In this document: piece after piece, positions 9,663 through 18,511 of the stretch | How positions within the stretch are numbered: position 1 is the first letter of the stretch | Layout: every line of letters starts with the position of its first letter | Assembly: GCA_019894975.1 (NCBI GenBank) | Contig: JAGXNO010000010.1 | Span: 1-64,000, forward strand | Length of the DNA stretch: 64,000 nt | From: Promethearchaeota archaeon | Lineage (GTDB): Archaea > Asgardarchaeota > Lokiarchaeia > Sigyniarchaeales > SOKP01 | Direction: 5' to 3' | Made by a program: the position numbers and the translations under genes | Notes under the pieces: model-generated | Seen by the model: only the letters and a program-made list of their open reading frames with translations | The model's database searches: none | Told to the model about the DNA's origin: nothing

Positions 9663-10811
9663 TTAAACCCAGCCAACTGGTAGTCCTAATAAAACTATAA
9701 AGATCTGAATTCCTATCGGTATGCATATAGGATTTAATATATTGTCAGCAGTGTATACCGGAAAATAATCGGTAATGAAGAATATAACTGCGCCAATAAT
9801 TGCATAAATCGGACCTACAATAATCAATCCAATAATATAAGCTACTAGCATTCCAGCTAAAAAACCTTCAAGAGATTTCGTGTCCTTGCTCTTAACTTTG
9901 ACTTTATGTTTTCCATACCTTCTTCCAATCAAAGCTGCTGCTGCATCTGATAAGCATGCAATAAGAATTCCAGTAAATACAGCTAAAATATGTAGTCCTG
10001 CCATATATAACATGTAAGCGAAAACAAATCCTGTAATAATATAGATTTGTGGTCCTGCAGCATTTTTTTCTTTCTTTCTTAGCATCGATTTAGTTAAAAA
10101 GTTGAAAACAGAGTATTCTGGTCCCCATATTATACGGATTAGGTCAGAAATTAATGCAAACATTAACGCACCGATTAGTGCCATCATTGTTAGTCCAATT
10201 ACGGCTTGGAAATCAGCTGTAGAATAAGGATAAAGAGATAAATCACCCCATAGAAGTTCATATGCAGGTTTTATATCATTGATTAGCTCAATAACACTAT
10301 CATTTACTATCCGTGTGACCGGGTAAAGGAGAGAGAAAAATCCAAAATAGGCCAGTACTATTAACAAGCCGGTTAAATGAAAACTCTTTCTTATCAATTC
10401 CATTTTAAAGGTGATTTCTTCACTCTCATATGGATTTTCTTTGGTCATTCTATCTACATACCTTCTTATGATAGGTTTTTTGCCACCCTCTAAGGTCTTA
10501 TCATGATTTTCTATTTGAATTTTCCTTTTTTCTCTTTTTATTATCATAGAAAAAATCAGATTAGTCAGCAATATAATACCGATCCACCATACCATGAACC
10601 CATTATACGGGTAAAGAAAAAATCTTAAAATAGAATTAACATATCCAAAAATCATAAAACAGATACCACAAATTATAGAAGAAACTCCCCCATATCTATT
10701 ACCTGCCTTATAACCCTTTCTTCCTATGTTAAATAGTAGAAACATAAAAATAAAGAATGATAGTGATAGAGTTACATTATAAATCGCATCTACTGCTGTC
10801 CAATAGTCCAT
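9663..10811 (-). CDS. Dolichol/phytol kinase-like (SEC59/VTE5) membrane CTP transferase
   Basis: 382 residues with about ten membrane segments. The C-terminal half carries the hallmarks of CTP-dependent polyprenol/phytol kinases and phosphatidate cytidylyltransferases: SDAAAALIGRRYG, KSLEGFLAG and the late TADNILNPICIP (compare DDN-xxP in dolichol kinase). Such enzymes phosphorylate isoprenoid alcohols with CTP or make CDP-activated lipids. The first three segments (residues 11-92) followed by a cytoplasmic loop are an extra N-terminal module. It is probably co-transcribed with the HAD phosphatase. A second protein of this family, fused to PlsY, is at 52746. Confidence 0.75.
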   Translation of the reverse strand: MDYWTAVDAIYNVTLSLSFFIFMFLLFNIGRKGYKAGNRYGGVSSIICGICFMIFGYVNSILRFFLYPYNGFMVWWIGIILLTNLIFSMIIKREKRKIQIENHDKTLEGGKKPIIRRYVDRMTKENPYESEEITFKMELIRKSFHLTGLLIVLAYFGFFSLLYPVTRIVNDSVIELINDIKPAYELLWGDLSLYPYSTADFQAVIGLTMMALIGALMFALISDLIRIIWGPEYSVFNFLTKSMLRKKEKNAAGPQIYIITGFVFAYMLYMAGLHILAVFTGILIACLSDAAAALIGRRYGKHKVKVKSKDTKSLEGFLAGMLVAYIIGLIIVGPIYAIIGAVIFFITDYFPVYTADNILNPICIPIGIQIFIVLLGLPVGWV

Positions 10812-11132
10812 AATTAATCAGATGAATAATTTTATTAATTAAATAATTAATAACCTATTAAGTAATTTTTCTAAAAAATATTAAATGCCTCATTGAAACG
10901 ACAAAACTTTAAACTAGAACTACCAGTAAATTTGCAGATTCTAAGAATTTAAAATGTAAAATATCTTCTAAACCATTACCAAATAAAAATTTCAACCTAG
11001 ATTAATAAACAAATAATAATATAATTTAATAGAGAATAAGTAATACAAAAAATTAAAATAAGAAAATTATATCTATATTATTATATTGTAATTTAAGTCT
11101 ATAATTACTCTTAATCTAAATAACAGGAAAAA
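10812..11132. other. AT-rich intergenic region with divergent promoters
   Basis: About 320 bases separate the kinase-like gene and the divergent roadblock gene. The stretch is extremely AT-rich with several TATA-like candidates (for example near 11070-11090), but none can be singled out. I see no open frame with coding character, no tRNA and no strong inverted repeat. Confidence 0.5.
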
Positions 11133-11510
11133 ATGACACAAATGGAAAATACAAGCGAGACCTTGGATGATATCCTCAAGAAGCTCCTCTCTGCAATCCC
11201 AGAAGTTAAGGCTGCGGCAATAGTTTCCGCAGAAGGATTGCCCATCGCATCAGCACTACCTCAAGGAATCGATGAAACTCGAATCGCTGCCATGACTGCT
11301 GCGCTTCTCTCCTTGTCCGAAAGGGCTGTTATCGAGATGGAGAAGGGCGAATTCGAGCAACTGTACGTCCGTGGAAACGAAGGATATCTTCTAGTTTTAC
11401 AAGCTGGACCCAATGCTGTACTAACGGTTTCTACAACGAAAGATGTCAGACTCGGGCTAATCTTTTTGGATTGTAAACGAACAACTGAAAAAATAGCCAA
11501 ACTCATTTAA
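11133..11510 (+). CDS. Roadblock/LC7 (MglB-like) protein
   Basis: 125 residues that cover one complete roadblock/LC7 domain: helix LDDILKKLLSAIPEV, strand AAIVSAEGLPIASAL, the long helix DETRIAAMTAALLSLSERAV, strands ending in YLLVLQAG and AVLTVST, and the last helix. This is closer to the MglB/roadblock consensus than the copy at 4975. Such dimers bind small GTPases as activators or scaffolds. Its codons are visibly richer in C and G at third positions (GCC, CTC, ATC) than those of neighbouring genes, as expected for a highly expressed gene. AGGAAAAA lies just before the ATG. Confidence 0.92.
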   Translation: MTQMENTSETLDDILKKLLSAIPEVKAAAIVSAEGLPIASALPQGIDETRIAAMTAALLSLSERAVIEMEKGEFEQLYVRGNEGYLLVLQAGPNAVLTVSTTKDVRLGLIFLDCKRTTEKIAKLI

Positions 11511-11694
11511 TTCAAGTTCTCATATCTGTTAATTCTCTTTTTAAACATATCAAAACTCAAATTAGGAGTTCTTCAAGTTTTTCTGTAATTTCATTGAAAT
11601 TGAAAATTTTGTGAAATGTACTCATATCCTTAGGATTAACGAAATTTATAATACTTACTTCTTTCACAAAACTAAGATAATAAATGATTAAAAC

Positions 11695-12960
11695 GTGGTT
11701 CAAATAACGGACGAGAGCTTAAATAATTATATGTATGAATTCATAGTTAAAGTCTGCGATGATATAGGTCCAAGGGAGTCTGGAACTGAGCAAGAAATAC
11801 TCGCAGGCAACATGATAGAAGAGGAAATGAAGAAATTCTGCGATGAGGCTCATCAGGAGGAATACATAAGTAGCCCGCATGCATTTTTGGGGGGTATAAG
11901 GTATGGTGTCCTGCTTGTTTTCATATCGATAATTCTTTATTGGCTTTCTCTTTTGATTGATATTAATATAATTCAAATAAATAGTGTTTATAGCTTTATT
12001 TTCATGATAATAGCAGCCATTCTTATTGTGATAAGTGTTAGTTATTTTATTCTGGAGGTTATGAAATATCATGAAACTTATGATTTCTTGTTCCCCAAAA
12101 GAAAGTCAAATAATGTAATAGGAACGATAAATCCTACAGATGAAGTTAAAAATACTATAATTTTTTCAGCACATCACGATTCTGCTTTTGAATTTAATAC
12201 ATTCTATTATTTGAAAAAATTTGGGGTAATTATAATTAACGTTGGCTACATCGGAGTGGGGATAATCTTACTAATAATAGTTTTAAAAATAATCCTTCAA
12301 CTGCTATCTCTTGAATTTTTTGTTTTATTTTTTTCCTTTGGTTTTTTCTTCATTGCTTTTATCCCAATTATTATAGTGTATATCCTATTTCACTCATACA
12401 ATCCAGTTTTAGGAGCTTTTGATAATTTATCTGGAGTATCCATCGTATTAGGAATTGGTAAATTTCTATCAGAGAATAAAAACAATCCTGAGATTTTCCC
12501 CAAACATACTAAAATTTATCTGATTTCTTTTGCAGGAGAAGAAGCAGGTTTAAGAGGCGCAAAAAGGTTTGTGAGCGCTCACTATAATCAATTAAAAGAA
12601 GAAGGAACCATAGTCGTAAATATGGATGGTATTGGAAAAAAAGATGCTGTTTTCATCCTCGATAAAGAATCGGGAATTGGTGCAAAGCACGATTCAAAAA
12701 TATACGAGCCACTGTTCGATATAGCTAAAACATTAAACGCTAATCCACGGTTATCTCCTTTACCTTTTGGAGCAACTGATGGTGCAGCATTTAGTAAAAA
12801 AGGGATTCCTACAGCCTCGATAGGAGGGCTTGATTTAAAAGAAGGACTTCCCCCTTATTATCATACGAGACTCGATACTCCTGAAAATGTTGAGAAAGAA
12901 GCATTAGGTCAATTTGTTGAGATATGTATTGAATATCTGAAAGAAATAGATTCACAATAA
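11695..12960 (+). CDS. Membrane-embedded M28-family zinc peptidase
   Basis: 421 residues. The M28 aminopeptidase domain is split by membrane segments: four hydrophobic stretches at about 70-90, 98-122, 177-205 and 208-232. All expected metal ligands are present: His160-x-Asp162, Asp243, Glu282/Glu283 (general base and ligand), Asp311 and the late His in YYHTRLD near 399. It should cleave N-terminal residues of peptides, at or in the membrane. The start is GTG 11695. It is followed after nine bases by a YciI-like gene in the same direction, which suggests an operon. Confidence 0.88.
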   Translation: MVQITDESLNNYMYEFIVKVCDDIGPRESGTEQEILAGNMIEEEMKKFCDEAHQEEYISSPHAFLGGIRYGVLLVFISIILYWLSLLIDINIIQINSVYSFIFMIIAAILIVISVSYFILEVMKYHETYDFLFPKRKSNNVIGTINPTDEVKNTIIFSAHHDSAFEFNTFYYLKKFGVIIINVGYIGVGIILLIIVLKIILQLLSLEFFVLFFSFGFFFIAFIPIIIVYILFHSYNPVLGAFDNLSGVSIVLGIGKFLSENKNNPEIFPKHTKIYLISFAGEEAGLRGAKRFVSAHYNQLKEEGTIVVNMDGIGKKDAVFILDKESGIGAKHDSKIYEPLFDIAKTLNANPRLSPLPFGATDGAAFSKKGIPTASIGGLDLKEGLPPYYHTRLDTPENVEKEALGQFVEICIEYLKEIDSQ

Positions 12961-12978
12961 TATTCAAGTATGGGAATA

Positions 12979-13287
12979 ATGTCCGAAAAGAATGCATTCT
13001 ATGCCGTAATCAAGCCCTATCGTCAGGATTTTATCACAAATCCTAAAGAAGAAGAGGATAAAATTATGGTGGATCATTTTCATTATCTAAAGACATTATT
13101 AGAGCAAAATAAATTATTTTTTGCCGGACCTACTTTGATTCCTGAAGATCCTTTTGGAGTTATCATCCTCCAAACTGAAACAGAAGAAGAAGCAAAACAA
13201 TTGCTTGAAAATGATCCTTCTGTTAAAACTGGTATTCAAAAAATTGTGGATCTAAGACCAATTAGATTATCATTAATAAAAGAATAA
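12979..13287 (+). CDS. YciI-like (YCII-related) protein
   Basis: About 102 residues from the ATG at 12979; an in-frame ATG at 12970 would add three. The chain fits the YCII fold, a ferredoxin-like dimer: residues around HFHYLKTLLEQNKLFFAGP, then FGVIILQTETEEEAKQLLENDP, then the final strand. The conserved His in the HxxYL segment is kept, which in the family is proposed as an active-site residue. Function of the family is poorly known. It follows the M28 peptidase gene closely and probably shares its mRNA. Confidence 0.85.
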   Translation: MSEKNAFYAVIKPYRQDFITNPKEEEDKIMVDHFHYLKTLLEQNKLFFAGPTLIPEDPFGVIILQTETEEEAKQLLENDPSVKTGIQKIVDLRPIRLSLIKE

Positions 13288-13299
13288 CGTTTCAATGAG

Positions 13300-14103
13300 T
13301 TATAGACCTAATTCTTTTATTGCTTCATCCACATCATAATTTTTATGCACAATTAAATAAAGTGCCCTTACAAACTTAGTTGGATCATCTGCTTGGAAAG
13401 CATTTCTTCCATATGCAACTCCAGCACCACCAACATCGATTGATTGTTTAGTAATTTCTAAAATATTCCTTATCCCTGCTCTTTCTCCTCCCGCGATTAT
13501 AACTGGCGCCATACAACCGTCAACAACTTCTTTAAAAGAGTCAGGATCTCCAGTCCAATTAGTTTTTACTATATCAGCGCCTAATTCCGCCGCAACTCTA
13601 GCAGCTATTTTCACTACACCCACATCTTGTTCATTCTCAATATTCTCACCTCTAGGATACATCATAGCGATGAGTGGCATTCCAAGATCTCGACATTCTC
13701 TTGATACTTTTCCTAATATTTCCAACATCTCGGGATCTGACTTTGTGCCAATATTGATATGAATCGATACCCCATCTGCCCCTAATTTAACTGCTTCTAA
13801 CACAGTGTTTACCAATACTTTATAATTCGAATCAGGGCTTATCGAAGTTGATCCTGATAAATGGAGGATTAATCCAATATCCGGACCATATCCTCTGTGA
13901 GCATATAAGGGAATGCCAATATGCCCCAATACTGCATTAGCACCCCCCAGGGCTACTTTATTAACGGCTTCTCCCAATTCTTTTTCAATTCCTTTGATAG
14001 GTCCCAAAGTTAAACCATGATCCATAGGTACAATAATTGATCTTTTTGTTTCTCTATTAATGATTCTTTCTAATCTAATTTTCTTACCAATATACCCAGA
14101 CAA
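13300..14103 (-). CDS. DhnA-type class I aldolase (ADTH synthase or fructose-bisphosphate aldolase)
   Basis: 267 residues of the archaeal class I FBP aldolase/DhnA family. Seen are VPMDHGLTLGP (25-35), the Schiff-base lysine in VKTNWTGD (about residue 178-185), GGERAG and the C-terminal phosphate-binding GGAGVAYGRN. Members either split fructose 1,6-bisphosphate or act as 2-amino-3,7-dideoxy-D-threo-hept-6-ulosonate synthase, the first step of the archaeal aromatic amino acid route. Length and the GPIKGI segment resemble the ADTH synthase side, but the two cannot be separated by eye. Convergent with the YciI-like gene. Confidence 0.88.
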   Translation of the reverse strand: MSGYIGKKIRLERIINRETKRSIIVPMDHGLTLGPIKGIEKELGEAVNKVALGGANAVLGHIGIPLYAHRGYGPDIGLILHLSGSTSISPDSNYKVLVNTVLEAVKLGADGVSIHINIGTKSDPEMLEILGKVSRECRDLGMPLIAMMYPRGENIENEQDVGVVKIAARVAAELGADIVKTNWTGDPDSFKEVVDGCMAPVIIAGGERAGIRNILEITKQSIDVGGAGVAYGRNAFQADDPTKFVRALYLIVHKNYDVDEAIKELGL

Positions 14104-14216
14104 ACTTAAATCACCTTTATTTTTTCATCCAAACTACAGATGCTATAGAAAGAAGTCAATGTAGCTTTAATAATTCTATCTTTTAACCTAGAAAAATAAC
14201 TCAGATTTAGAGAACT

Positions 14217-14888
14217 TCAGAGACGAAATATGAATAACCATAAAGATGTGATGATTGTGCTGAAAAAGTATAGAGCTAAAAAACCACAAGATATATACAC
14301 TAATCTTCTATAGACTTGAAAGTCAAGTAGTTTTTTTATTTTTATTTTCTCACTCCTTTTTACCGCTTTGTATAAATTGAGGGAATGATAGCCTATTACT
14401 GAAATAATTAGAAGATAAGGCACAACCCATTTATAAGGGAATCCTATGACTCTGATTACTAGCCCTGTGGTATAATCAACAATTAAAATCGTATCTGTAA
14501 GTATACTACTTACAACAATATTTCCATTCTCTAACATATCTGCATCATAAAGATTTGCAAACCAAGGAGATTTTATTTCTTTTACAATTTTTTGAGAATT
14601 CATGTCATAGACTAACAAACGATTGTTCCCTGAATCAGTTATCAATCTTAATTCATTTCCAATATCATCACAATCTCTAACCATTCTTAATCTTCCATAT
14701 GGAAATTCCAACTTCAATTCCCATACAACTTCCTTCGTTGTAGTATTTACTTCAATTATTCTATCATTTCTGGAATCGCAAATTACTGTATTTCCATTAT
14801 CATATCGATCAGGATTATGTTGATGGTTTAAAATTGTTAAATTATTAGGTTGACCAAAGAATTTTGGGGATAATTGGCGGTGCCTTAT
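14217..14888 (-). pseudogene. 5'-truncated arylsulfotransferase-like membrane protein
   Basis: The frame is open from 14888 down to the stop at 14217 but has no ATG/GTG in its first part; the first standard start is TTG 14717. Coding similarity begins well upstream of that: HQHNPDRYDNGNTVICDSRN, then a second blade with LITDSGNNRLLVYD and a third with DADMLENGNIVVSS, the typical bla des of arylsulfotransferase/NHL-like propellers. Two membrane segments end the chain (KWVVPYLLIISVIGYHSL and VYISCGFLALYFF). Family members usually have some 350-450 residues, so the N-terminal half is missing. It butts head to head against another truncated gene. Confidence 0.6.
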
Positions 14889-15046
14889 TTATTATTGCAC
14901 CAATTGTATTTTTTGCGGGTGTAGAAGCCGAATATCCTGGATATTTTGAATACTATCAAGTGAATGTTGCTCTAATTTTACCTTTCATTGCTGGAGCTTT
15001 AGGCATTTTTGCAGGGATAATGGGAATTATGGAAAAGCGTGGATAG
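14864..15046 (+). CDS. Small two-TM membrane protein, probably lacking its N-terminus
   Basis: 60 residues from TTG 14864; the frame opens after a TAG at 14846 and contains no better start. The chain is two membrane helices, GIIGGALFIIAPIVFFAG and NVALILPFIAGALGIFAGIMG, joined by an acidic loop, ending in KRG. Similar C-terminal modules follow zinc ribbons in other archaeal proteins, so a front part may have been lost. An 11-base T run after the stop (15061-15071) suits termination. It overlaps the open frame of the truncated gene on the other strand. Confidence 0.5.
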   Translation: MGIIGGALFIIAPIVFFAGVEAEYPGYFEYYQVNVALILPFIAGALGIFAGIMGIMEKRG

Positions 15047-15060
15047 TCCTAACTAAATCC

Positions 15061-15071
15061 TTTTTTTTTTT
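15061..15071 (+). terminator. Poly-T terminator
   Basis: Eleven T residues begin 15 bases after the stop of the small membrane protein and lie upstream of the rpo7 cluster, so they should isolate the two transcripts. Confidence 0.55.
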
Positions 15072-15161
15072 AAAAAATTAAACATAAACTATTAATTTTT
15101 TAGTGCATTCTATAAATTACTAGACTTCAATAAGCTACATTTATTTAATGGGTACATTCAA

Positions 15162-15755
15162 ATGTTTAAACTTTTTACAATTGAAGGGAAAATTGAAATA
15201 CCTCCATTCCTATTTGGTCAAGAAAAAACTATAAGCGCTAGAATAATCTTAAGCGAAGATTATGAAGGAATAATCACTCGTGATTATGGTTTTATCATTG
15301 CTGTTGTCGATGTACTTCAAGTTGGACAAGGTATTATCATACCAGGTAATGCAAACACTTTTCATGAGGTAGAATTTACAATACTTACTTTTAAACCAAC
15401 TGTTTCAGAAGTTGTGGAAGGAACTGTAGTAGAAATTGTTGATTTTGGCTCTTTTATAAGACTAGGGCCTTTAGATGGGTTAGTTCATGTATCTCAAATC
15501 TGTGATGATTATATATCTTATGAACAAGTTGGAAATCGATTTATCGGTAAAGAAACGGGAAAGATCCTCGAAGTGAATGATCAAGTGAGAGCAAAAATAA
15601 TTGCTGTTTCTTTAGGTACTGGGAGAAGTGGAAAACTTGGTTTAACTATGAGACAAAAGTTTCTGGGGAAAGAGGAATGGATTAAAAATGATATTGAAGA
15701 TGAATATACCAAAGAGGAGCCTGAAGTAAGTGAAGAGGAAGGGGCTGCAGAATAA
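15162..15755 (+). CDS. rpo7: RNA polymerase subunit Rpo7 (RpoE')
   Basis: 197 residues. The N-terminal tip domain (1-80) and the C-terminal S1/OB domain (about 83-165, GTVVEIVDFGSFIRLGPLDG and LVHVSQI) match archaeal Rpo7, the equivalent of eukaryotic Rpb7. With Rpo4 it forms the polymerase stalk that helps open promoters and holds nascent RNA. An acidic tail (EEPEVSEEEG) follows the S1 domain. It heads the conserved archaeal cluster with spt4, the DUF359 kinase, rps24e and rps27ae. Start ATG 15162. Confidence 0.96.
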   Translation: MFKLFTIEGKIEIPPFLFGQEKTISARIILSEDYEGIITRDYGFIIAVVDVLQVGQGIIIPGNANTFHEVEFTILTFKPTVSEVVEGTVVEIVDFGSFIRLGPLDGLVHVSQICDDYISYEQVGNRFIGKETGKILEVNDQVRAKIIAVSLGTGRSGKLGLTMRQKFLGKEEWIKNDIEDEYTKEEPEVSEEEGAAE

Positions 15756-15783
15756 ATAAAGTGCAAATGATATAGGTGATAAG

Positions 15784-15972
15784 TTGAAAGATAAAGCATG
15801 CAAGAATTGTCATTTAATAACTAAAAACGAAACTGTTTGCCCAAAATGTAAAACTCATACTTTAAGCGAAGATTTCACTGGAGAGGTTATTATAATTAGT
15901 CCTAAAGAGTCTAAGTTCGCAGAATATCTCAAGATCCACTACCCCGGGAAATATGCTTTAAGGGTACGTTAA
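15784..15972 (+). CDS. spt4: Transcription elongation factor Spt4 (RpoE'')
   Basis: 62 residues from TTG 15784, preceded by GGTGATAAG. Two CxxC pairs, CKNC at 6-9 and CPKC at 19-22, form the zinc ribbon, and the ending EYLKIHYPGKYALRV is typical of archaeal Spt4. It binds the NGN domain of Spt5 to make RNA polymerase processive. Located 28 bases after rpo7 in the standard archaeal order. Confidence 0.95.
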   Translation: MKDKACKNCHLITKNETVCPKCKTHTLSEDFTGEVIIISPKESKFAEYLKIHYPGKYALRVR

Positions 15973-16063
15973 AATCCAATAGTTCTTAATTCAATAAATT
16001 TTTCCTAATCCTAAGTTCTGAATAAACATTAAATAAAACTCCATCTTAATATTCTTGATTTAA

Positions 16064-16651
16064 ATGGATTACAACTTAAGAATTCCTCAGATTAAACGGA
16101 AATCATTTGCAGAACCACTTGATATTTTAATAGCTGGTACTAGAGAAGAAACAATTTTACAAGTAGAAAACATCTTTAAAGATTATATTAAATCTGGGAA
16201 AAAAATCAACTTTTATATTGTCGGAGATATTGTTGCTAAAGACTTCCTGTCTAATAATTTTTTAAAATCATTTATAAAAATCTGCATAATTGATGAAAAA
16301 ACCCAAAGGAATCAAATTAAAATCGACTTTGAAGACTTCTTTGAAGAAGATATAGAATTTCAGAATCCCGTTGGTACAATACAAAAAGGATGTTGGAACA
16401 TTTTTAAAGAATCTATTAAGTCTGGTAAAAAAACCCTGATTAAAATTATTGAAGGGGAGGAAGATCTACTTGTCCTTCCTCTAATTTTAGAGGTCCCTAT
16501 TAAAGAAAATGTAGGTAATTTTGCTTTTTATGGTCAACCGCCAATTACTGACTCTAATTTCGTGATTCCAGAGGGTATTGTGATTGTGGATATTGATGAA
16601 AATATTCATACCAAAGTTCAAAAAGTCATTGCGATGATGGAAAAATTCTAA
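16064..16651 (+). CDS. GTP-dependent dephospho-CoA kinase (DUF359)
   Basis: 195 residues of the DUF359 family. Diagnostic are YIVGDIVAKD near 52, NPVGTIQ near 103, VEGEEDLL-like IIEGEEDLLVLP (127-138) and the late FAFYGQPP. The archaeal founding member phosphorylates dephospho-CoA with GTP, the last step of coenzyme A synthesis, and is unrelated to bacterial CoaE. The place between spt4 and rps24e is the usual one in archaea. Start ATG 16064. Confidence 0.92.
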   Translation: MDYNLRIPQIKRKSFAEPLDILIAGTREETILQVENIFKDYIKSGKKINFYIVGDIVAKDFLSNNFLKSFIKICIIDEKTQRNQIKIDFEDFFEEDIEFQNPVGTIQKGCWNIFKESIKSGKKTLIKIIEGEEDLLVLPLILEVPIKENVGNFAFYGQPPITDSNFVIPEGIVIVDIDENIHTKVQKVIAMMEKF

Positions 16652-16804
16652 CTTTTAGTTAAAATCCTTCTTCCATTGAAATAAGGTTTCACTTTTATAA
16701 AAAGCAAAATTTTATTTTCTATCTATTCTTTTGAATTCTATAAATCATAAAGAATCTTGTTAAGATTTTTTAAATTTGAGCACACTAAGTAAAGAAGGTT
16801 CAAA

Positions 16805-17158
16805 ATGCCACTAAATATTGAGATTACGGAAGAAGAAAGGAACCCATTGATTGATAGAAAGGAAATTAAAATTCGAATTGATCATTTTGGTGCAAGTACT
16901 CCAAATCGGTTAGAAGTAAAGAAAAAGATTTCTGCAATGCAAGGATCTGATGAAAAACTAACCATAATTAAAAAACTAGAGACTCGTTTTGGTGCTTCTT
17001 ATACTCAGGGAAAAATTTACATCTATGATTCTGCTGAGGAACTCCAATTTTTTGAATCATTTCATATAAAAGTCCGCAATCTTGATAAGGAAAAGCGAAC
17101 TGAAATCTATCAATTAAAGAGGAGAAATGAACCTTATAAACATTTATTTGAAAATTAA
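16805..17158 (+). CDS. rps24e: Ribosomal protein S24e
   Basis: 117 residues, full length for the archaeal family. The pattern NPLIDRKEIKIRIDHFG near the N-terminus, TPNRLEVKKKISAM and the TRFGASYTQGKIYIYDS strand pair define S24e. It is a small-subunit protein shared by archaea and eukaryotes. It lies 24 bases before rps27ae and is certainly co-transcribed with it. GAAGGTT precedes the ATG. Confidence 0.96.
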   Translation: MPLNIEITEEERNPLIDRKEIKIRIDHFGASTPNRLEVKKKISAMQGSDEKLTIIKKLETRFGASYTQGKIYIYDSAEELQFFESFHIKVRNLDKEKRTEIYQLKRRNEPYKHLFEN

Positions 17159-17182
17159 TTAATGTAATGATGTTGCTATAAA

Positions 17183-17398
17183 ATGGATGCTTCAAAATAT
17201 TATAAAATCGAAGGAGATAAGTTAGTAAGAACTCATAGGTCATGCCCTAAATGTGGTCCGAGTTATTTTCTTGCCAACCATTACGATCGATCAAGTTGTG
17301 GGAAATGTGGTTATGCTGTATTTAAAAGAAAGGGTGCTACTAAAAGGAAAGCTGGTAGAAGGGCTCCTCGAAAACGTGTAAAGTCAATTGATGGATGA
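17183..17398 (+). CDS. rps27ae: Ribosomal protein S27ae
   Basis: 71 residues. A four-cysteine zinc site (CPKC at 21-24, CGKC at 39-42) with the segment GPSYFLANHYDR is that of S27ae. A basic tail of about 18 residues (KRKAGRRAPRKRVK) follows. In eukaryotes this protein is made as a ubiquitin fusion; here it stands alone. Part of the rpo7-to-bud32 cluster. Confidence 0.95.
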   Translation: MDASKYYKIEGDKLVRTHRSCPKCGPSYFLANHYDRSSCGKCGYAVFKRKGATKRKAGRRAPRKRVKSIDG

Positions 17399-17498
17399 GT
17401 CAATCCATAAATTAAACCTTATTTGATATTTATTTCTCATTATTTCACACTCATATTAAGAATTTTAAGGTTTCTAAAAGTATACCTTGGGGAAAGTA

Positions 17499-18509
17499 AT
17501 GAAAAAGTACTGTTTAGGTATTGAAAGTACCGCTCACACGTGGGGTGTGGGTATAGTTGATTTTGAAGGAGAAAATCATTCAATAATAAACGATACTTTT
17601 ATGCCTGAAAAGGGTGGACTTCATCCTGCCATGGTACGGGAGCACCACCTACACTGTTTTGCAGATGTAATTAATAAATCCTTATCGGATGCAAGATTAT
17701 CGCTTAGAGATATTAACTTAATTGCTTTCAGTCAAAGTCCCGGGTTGGGGCCTGTATTAAAAATAGGTGCTTTAGTAGCCCGGATGTTAAGTCAGATTTT
17801 GAACATTCCTCTTGTTGGTGTAAATCATTGCATAGCTCATGTAGAAATTGGACGATTAATGTGCAATATTAAAGATCCTCTGACTTTATATGTATCTGGA
17901 GGAAATACTATTGTTAGTGCTTATGAATCAAATAGATATCAAATTTTTGGTGAAACTCTCGACTTAGCAGTGGGGAATATGATTGATTCATTTGCTCGGG
18001 ATGCAGGATTAAGCCATCCAGGAGGTCCGAAGATTGAAAGTTTAGCATCAAAATCAGAAAAATATATTCAGCTCCCTTATGCTGTAAAGGGCATGGATCT
18101 TTCCTTTTCAGGATTATACACCGCAGCAAAGCGGTTATTAGAATCTCCGAAGTTCAATGATAAATATACCTTAAATGATGTTGCAAATTCACTACAAGAA
18201 ACTGCATTTGCCATGCTAACTGAAGTTACTGAACGAGCTCTCGCTCATACAGAGAAAAAAGAAGTTTTACTTACAGGTGGAGTAGCAGCAAATAAAAGAC
18301 TGCAACAAATGATTCAATATATATGCGATGAGCATGATACTCGTTTTGAAGCAGTCCCGTTAAAATTCGCTGGAGATAATGGAGTGATGATTGCATGGAC
18401 AGGAGTCCTAAGATATCTTTCTGAAGGAGGACACGAAATATCTGAAACAATAATTAATCCTAGAGAAAGAATGGATCAAATAACAGTTCCTTGGAGGATT
18501 GACAAATAG
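17499..18509 (+). CDS. kae1: KEOPS subunit Kae1 (tRNA t6A synthase)
   Basis: 336 residues from ATG 17499; an in-frame TTG at 17487 is less likely because family members begin directly at the LGIESTAHTWG strand and GGGGAAAG lies just before the ATG. Metal-binding HxxxH is seen in HCIAHVE near residue 110, and the ASKHA nucleotide fold shows YVSGGNT and LTGGVAANKRL. Kae1 transfers threonylcarbamoyl to A37 of ANN-decoding tRNAs. In several archaea it is fused to Bud32; here the two are separate genes two bases apart. Confidence 0.96.
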   Translation: MKKYCLGIESTAHTWGVGIVDFEGENHSIINDTFMPEKGGLHPAMVREHHLHCFADVINKSLSDARLSLRDINLIAFSQSPGLGPVLKIGALVARMLSQILNIPLVGVNHCIAHVEIGRLMCNIKDPLTLYVSGGNTIVSAYESNRYQIFGETLDLAVGNMIDSFARDAGLSHPGGPKIESLASKSEKYIQLPYAVKGMDLSFSGLYTAAKRLLESPKFNDKYTLNDVANSLQETAFAMLTEVTERALAHTEKKEVLLTGGVAANKRLQQMIQYICDEHDTRFEAVPLKFAGDNGVMIAWTGVLRYLSEGGHEISETIINPRERMDQITVPWRIDK

Positions 18510-18511
18510 AC

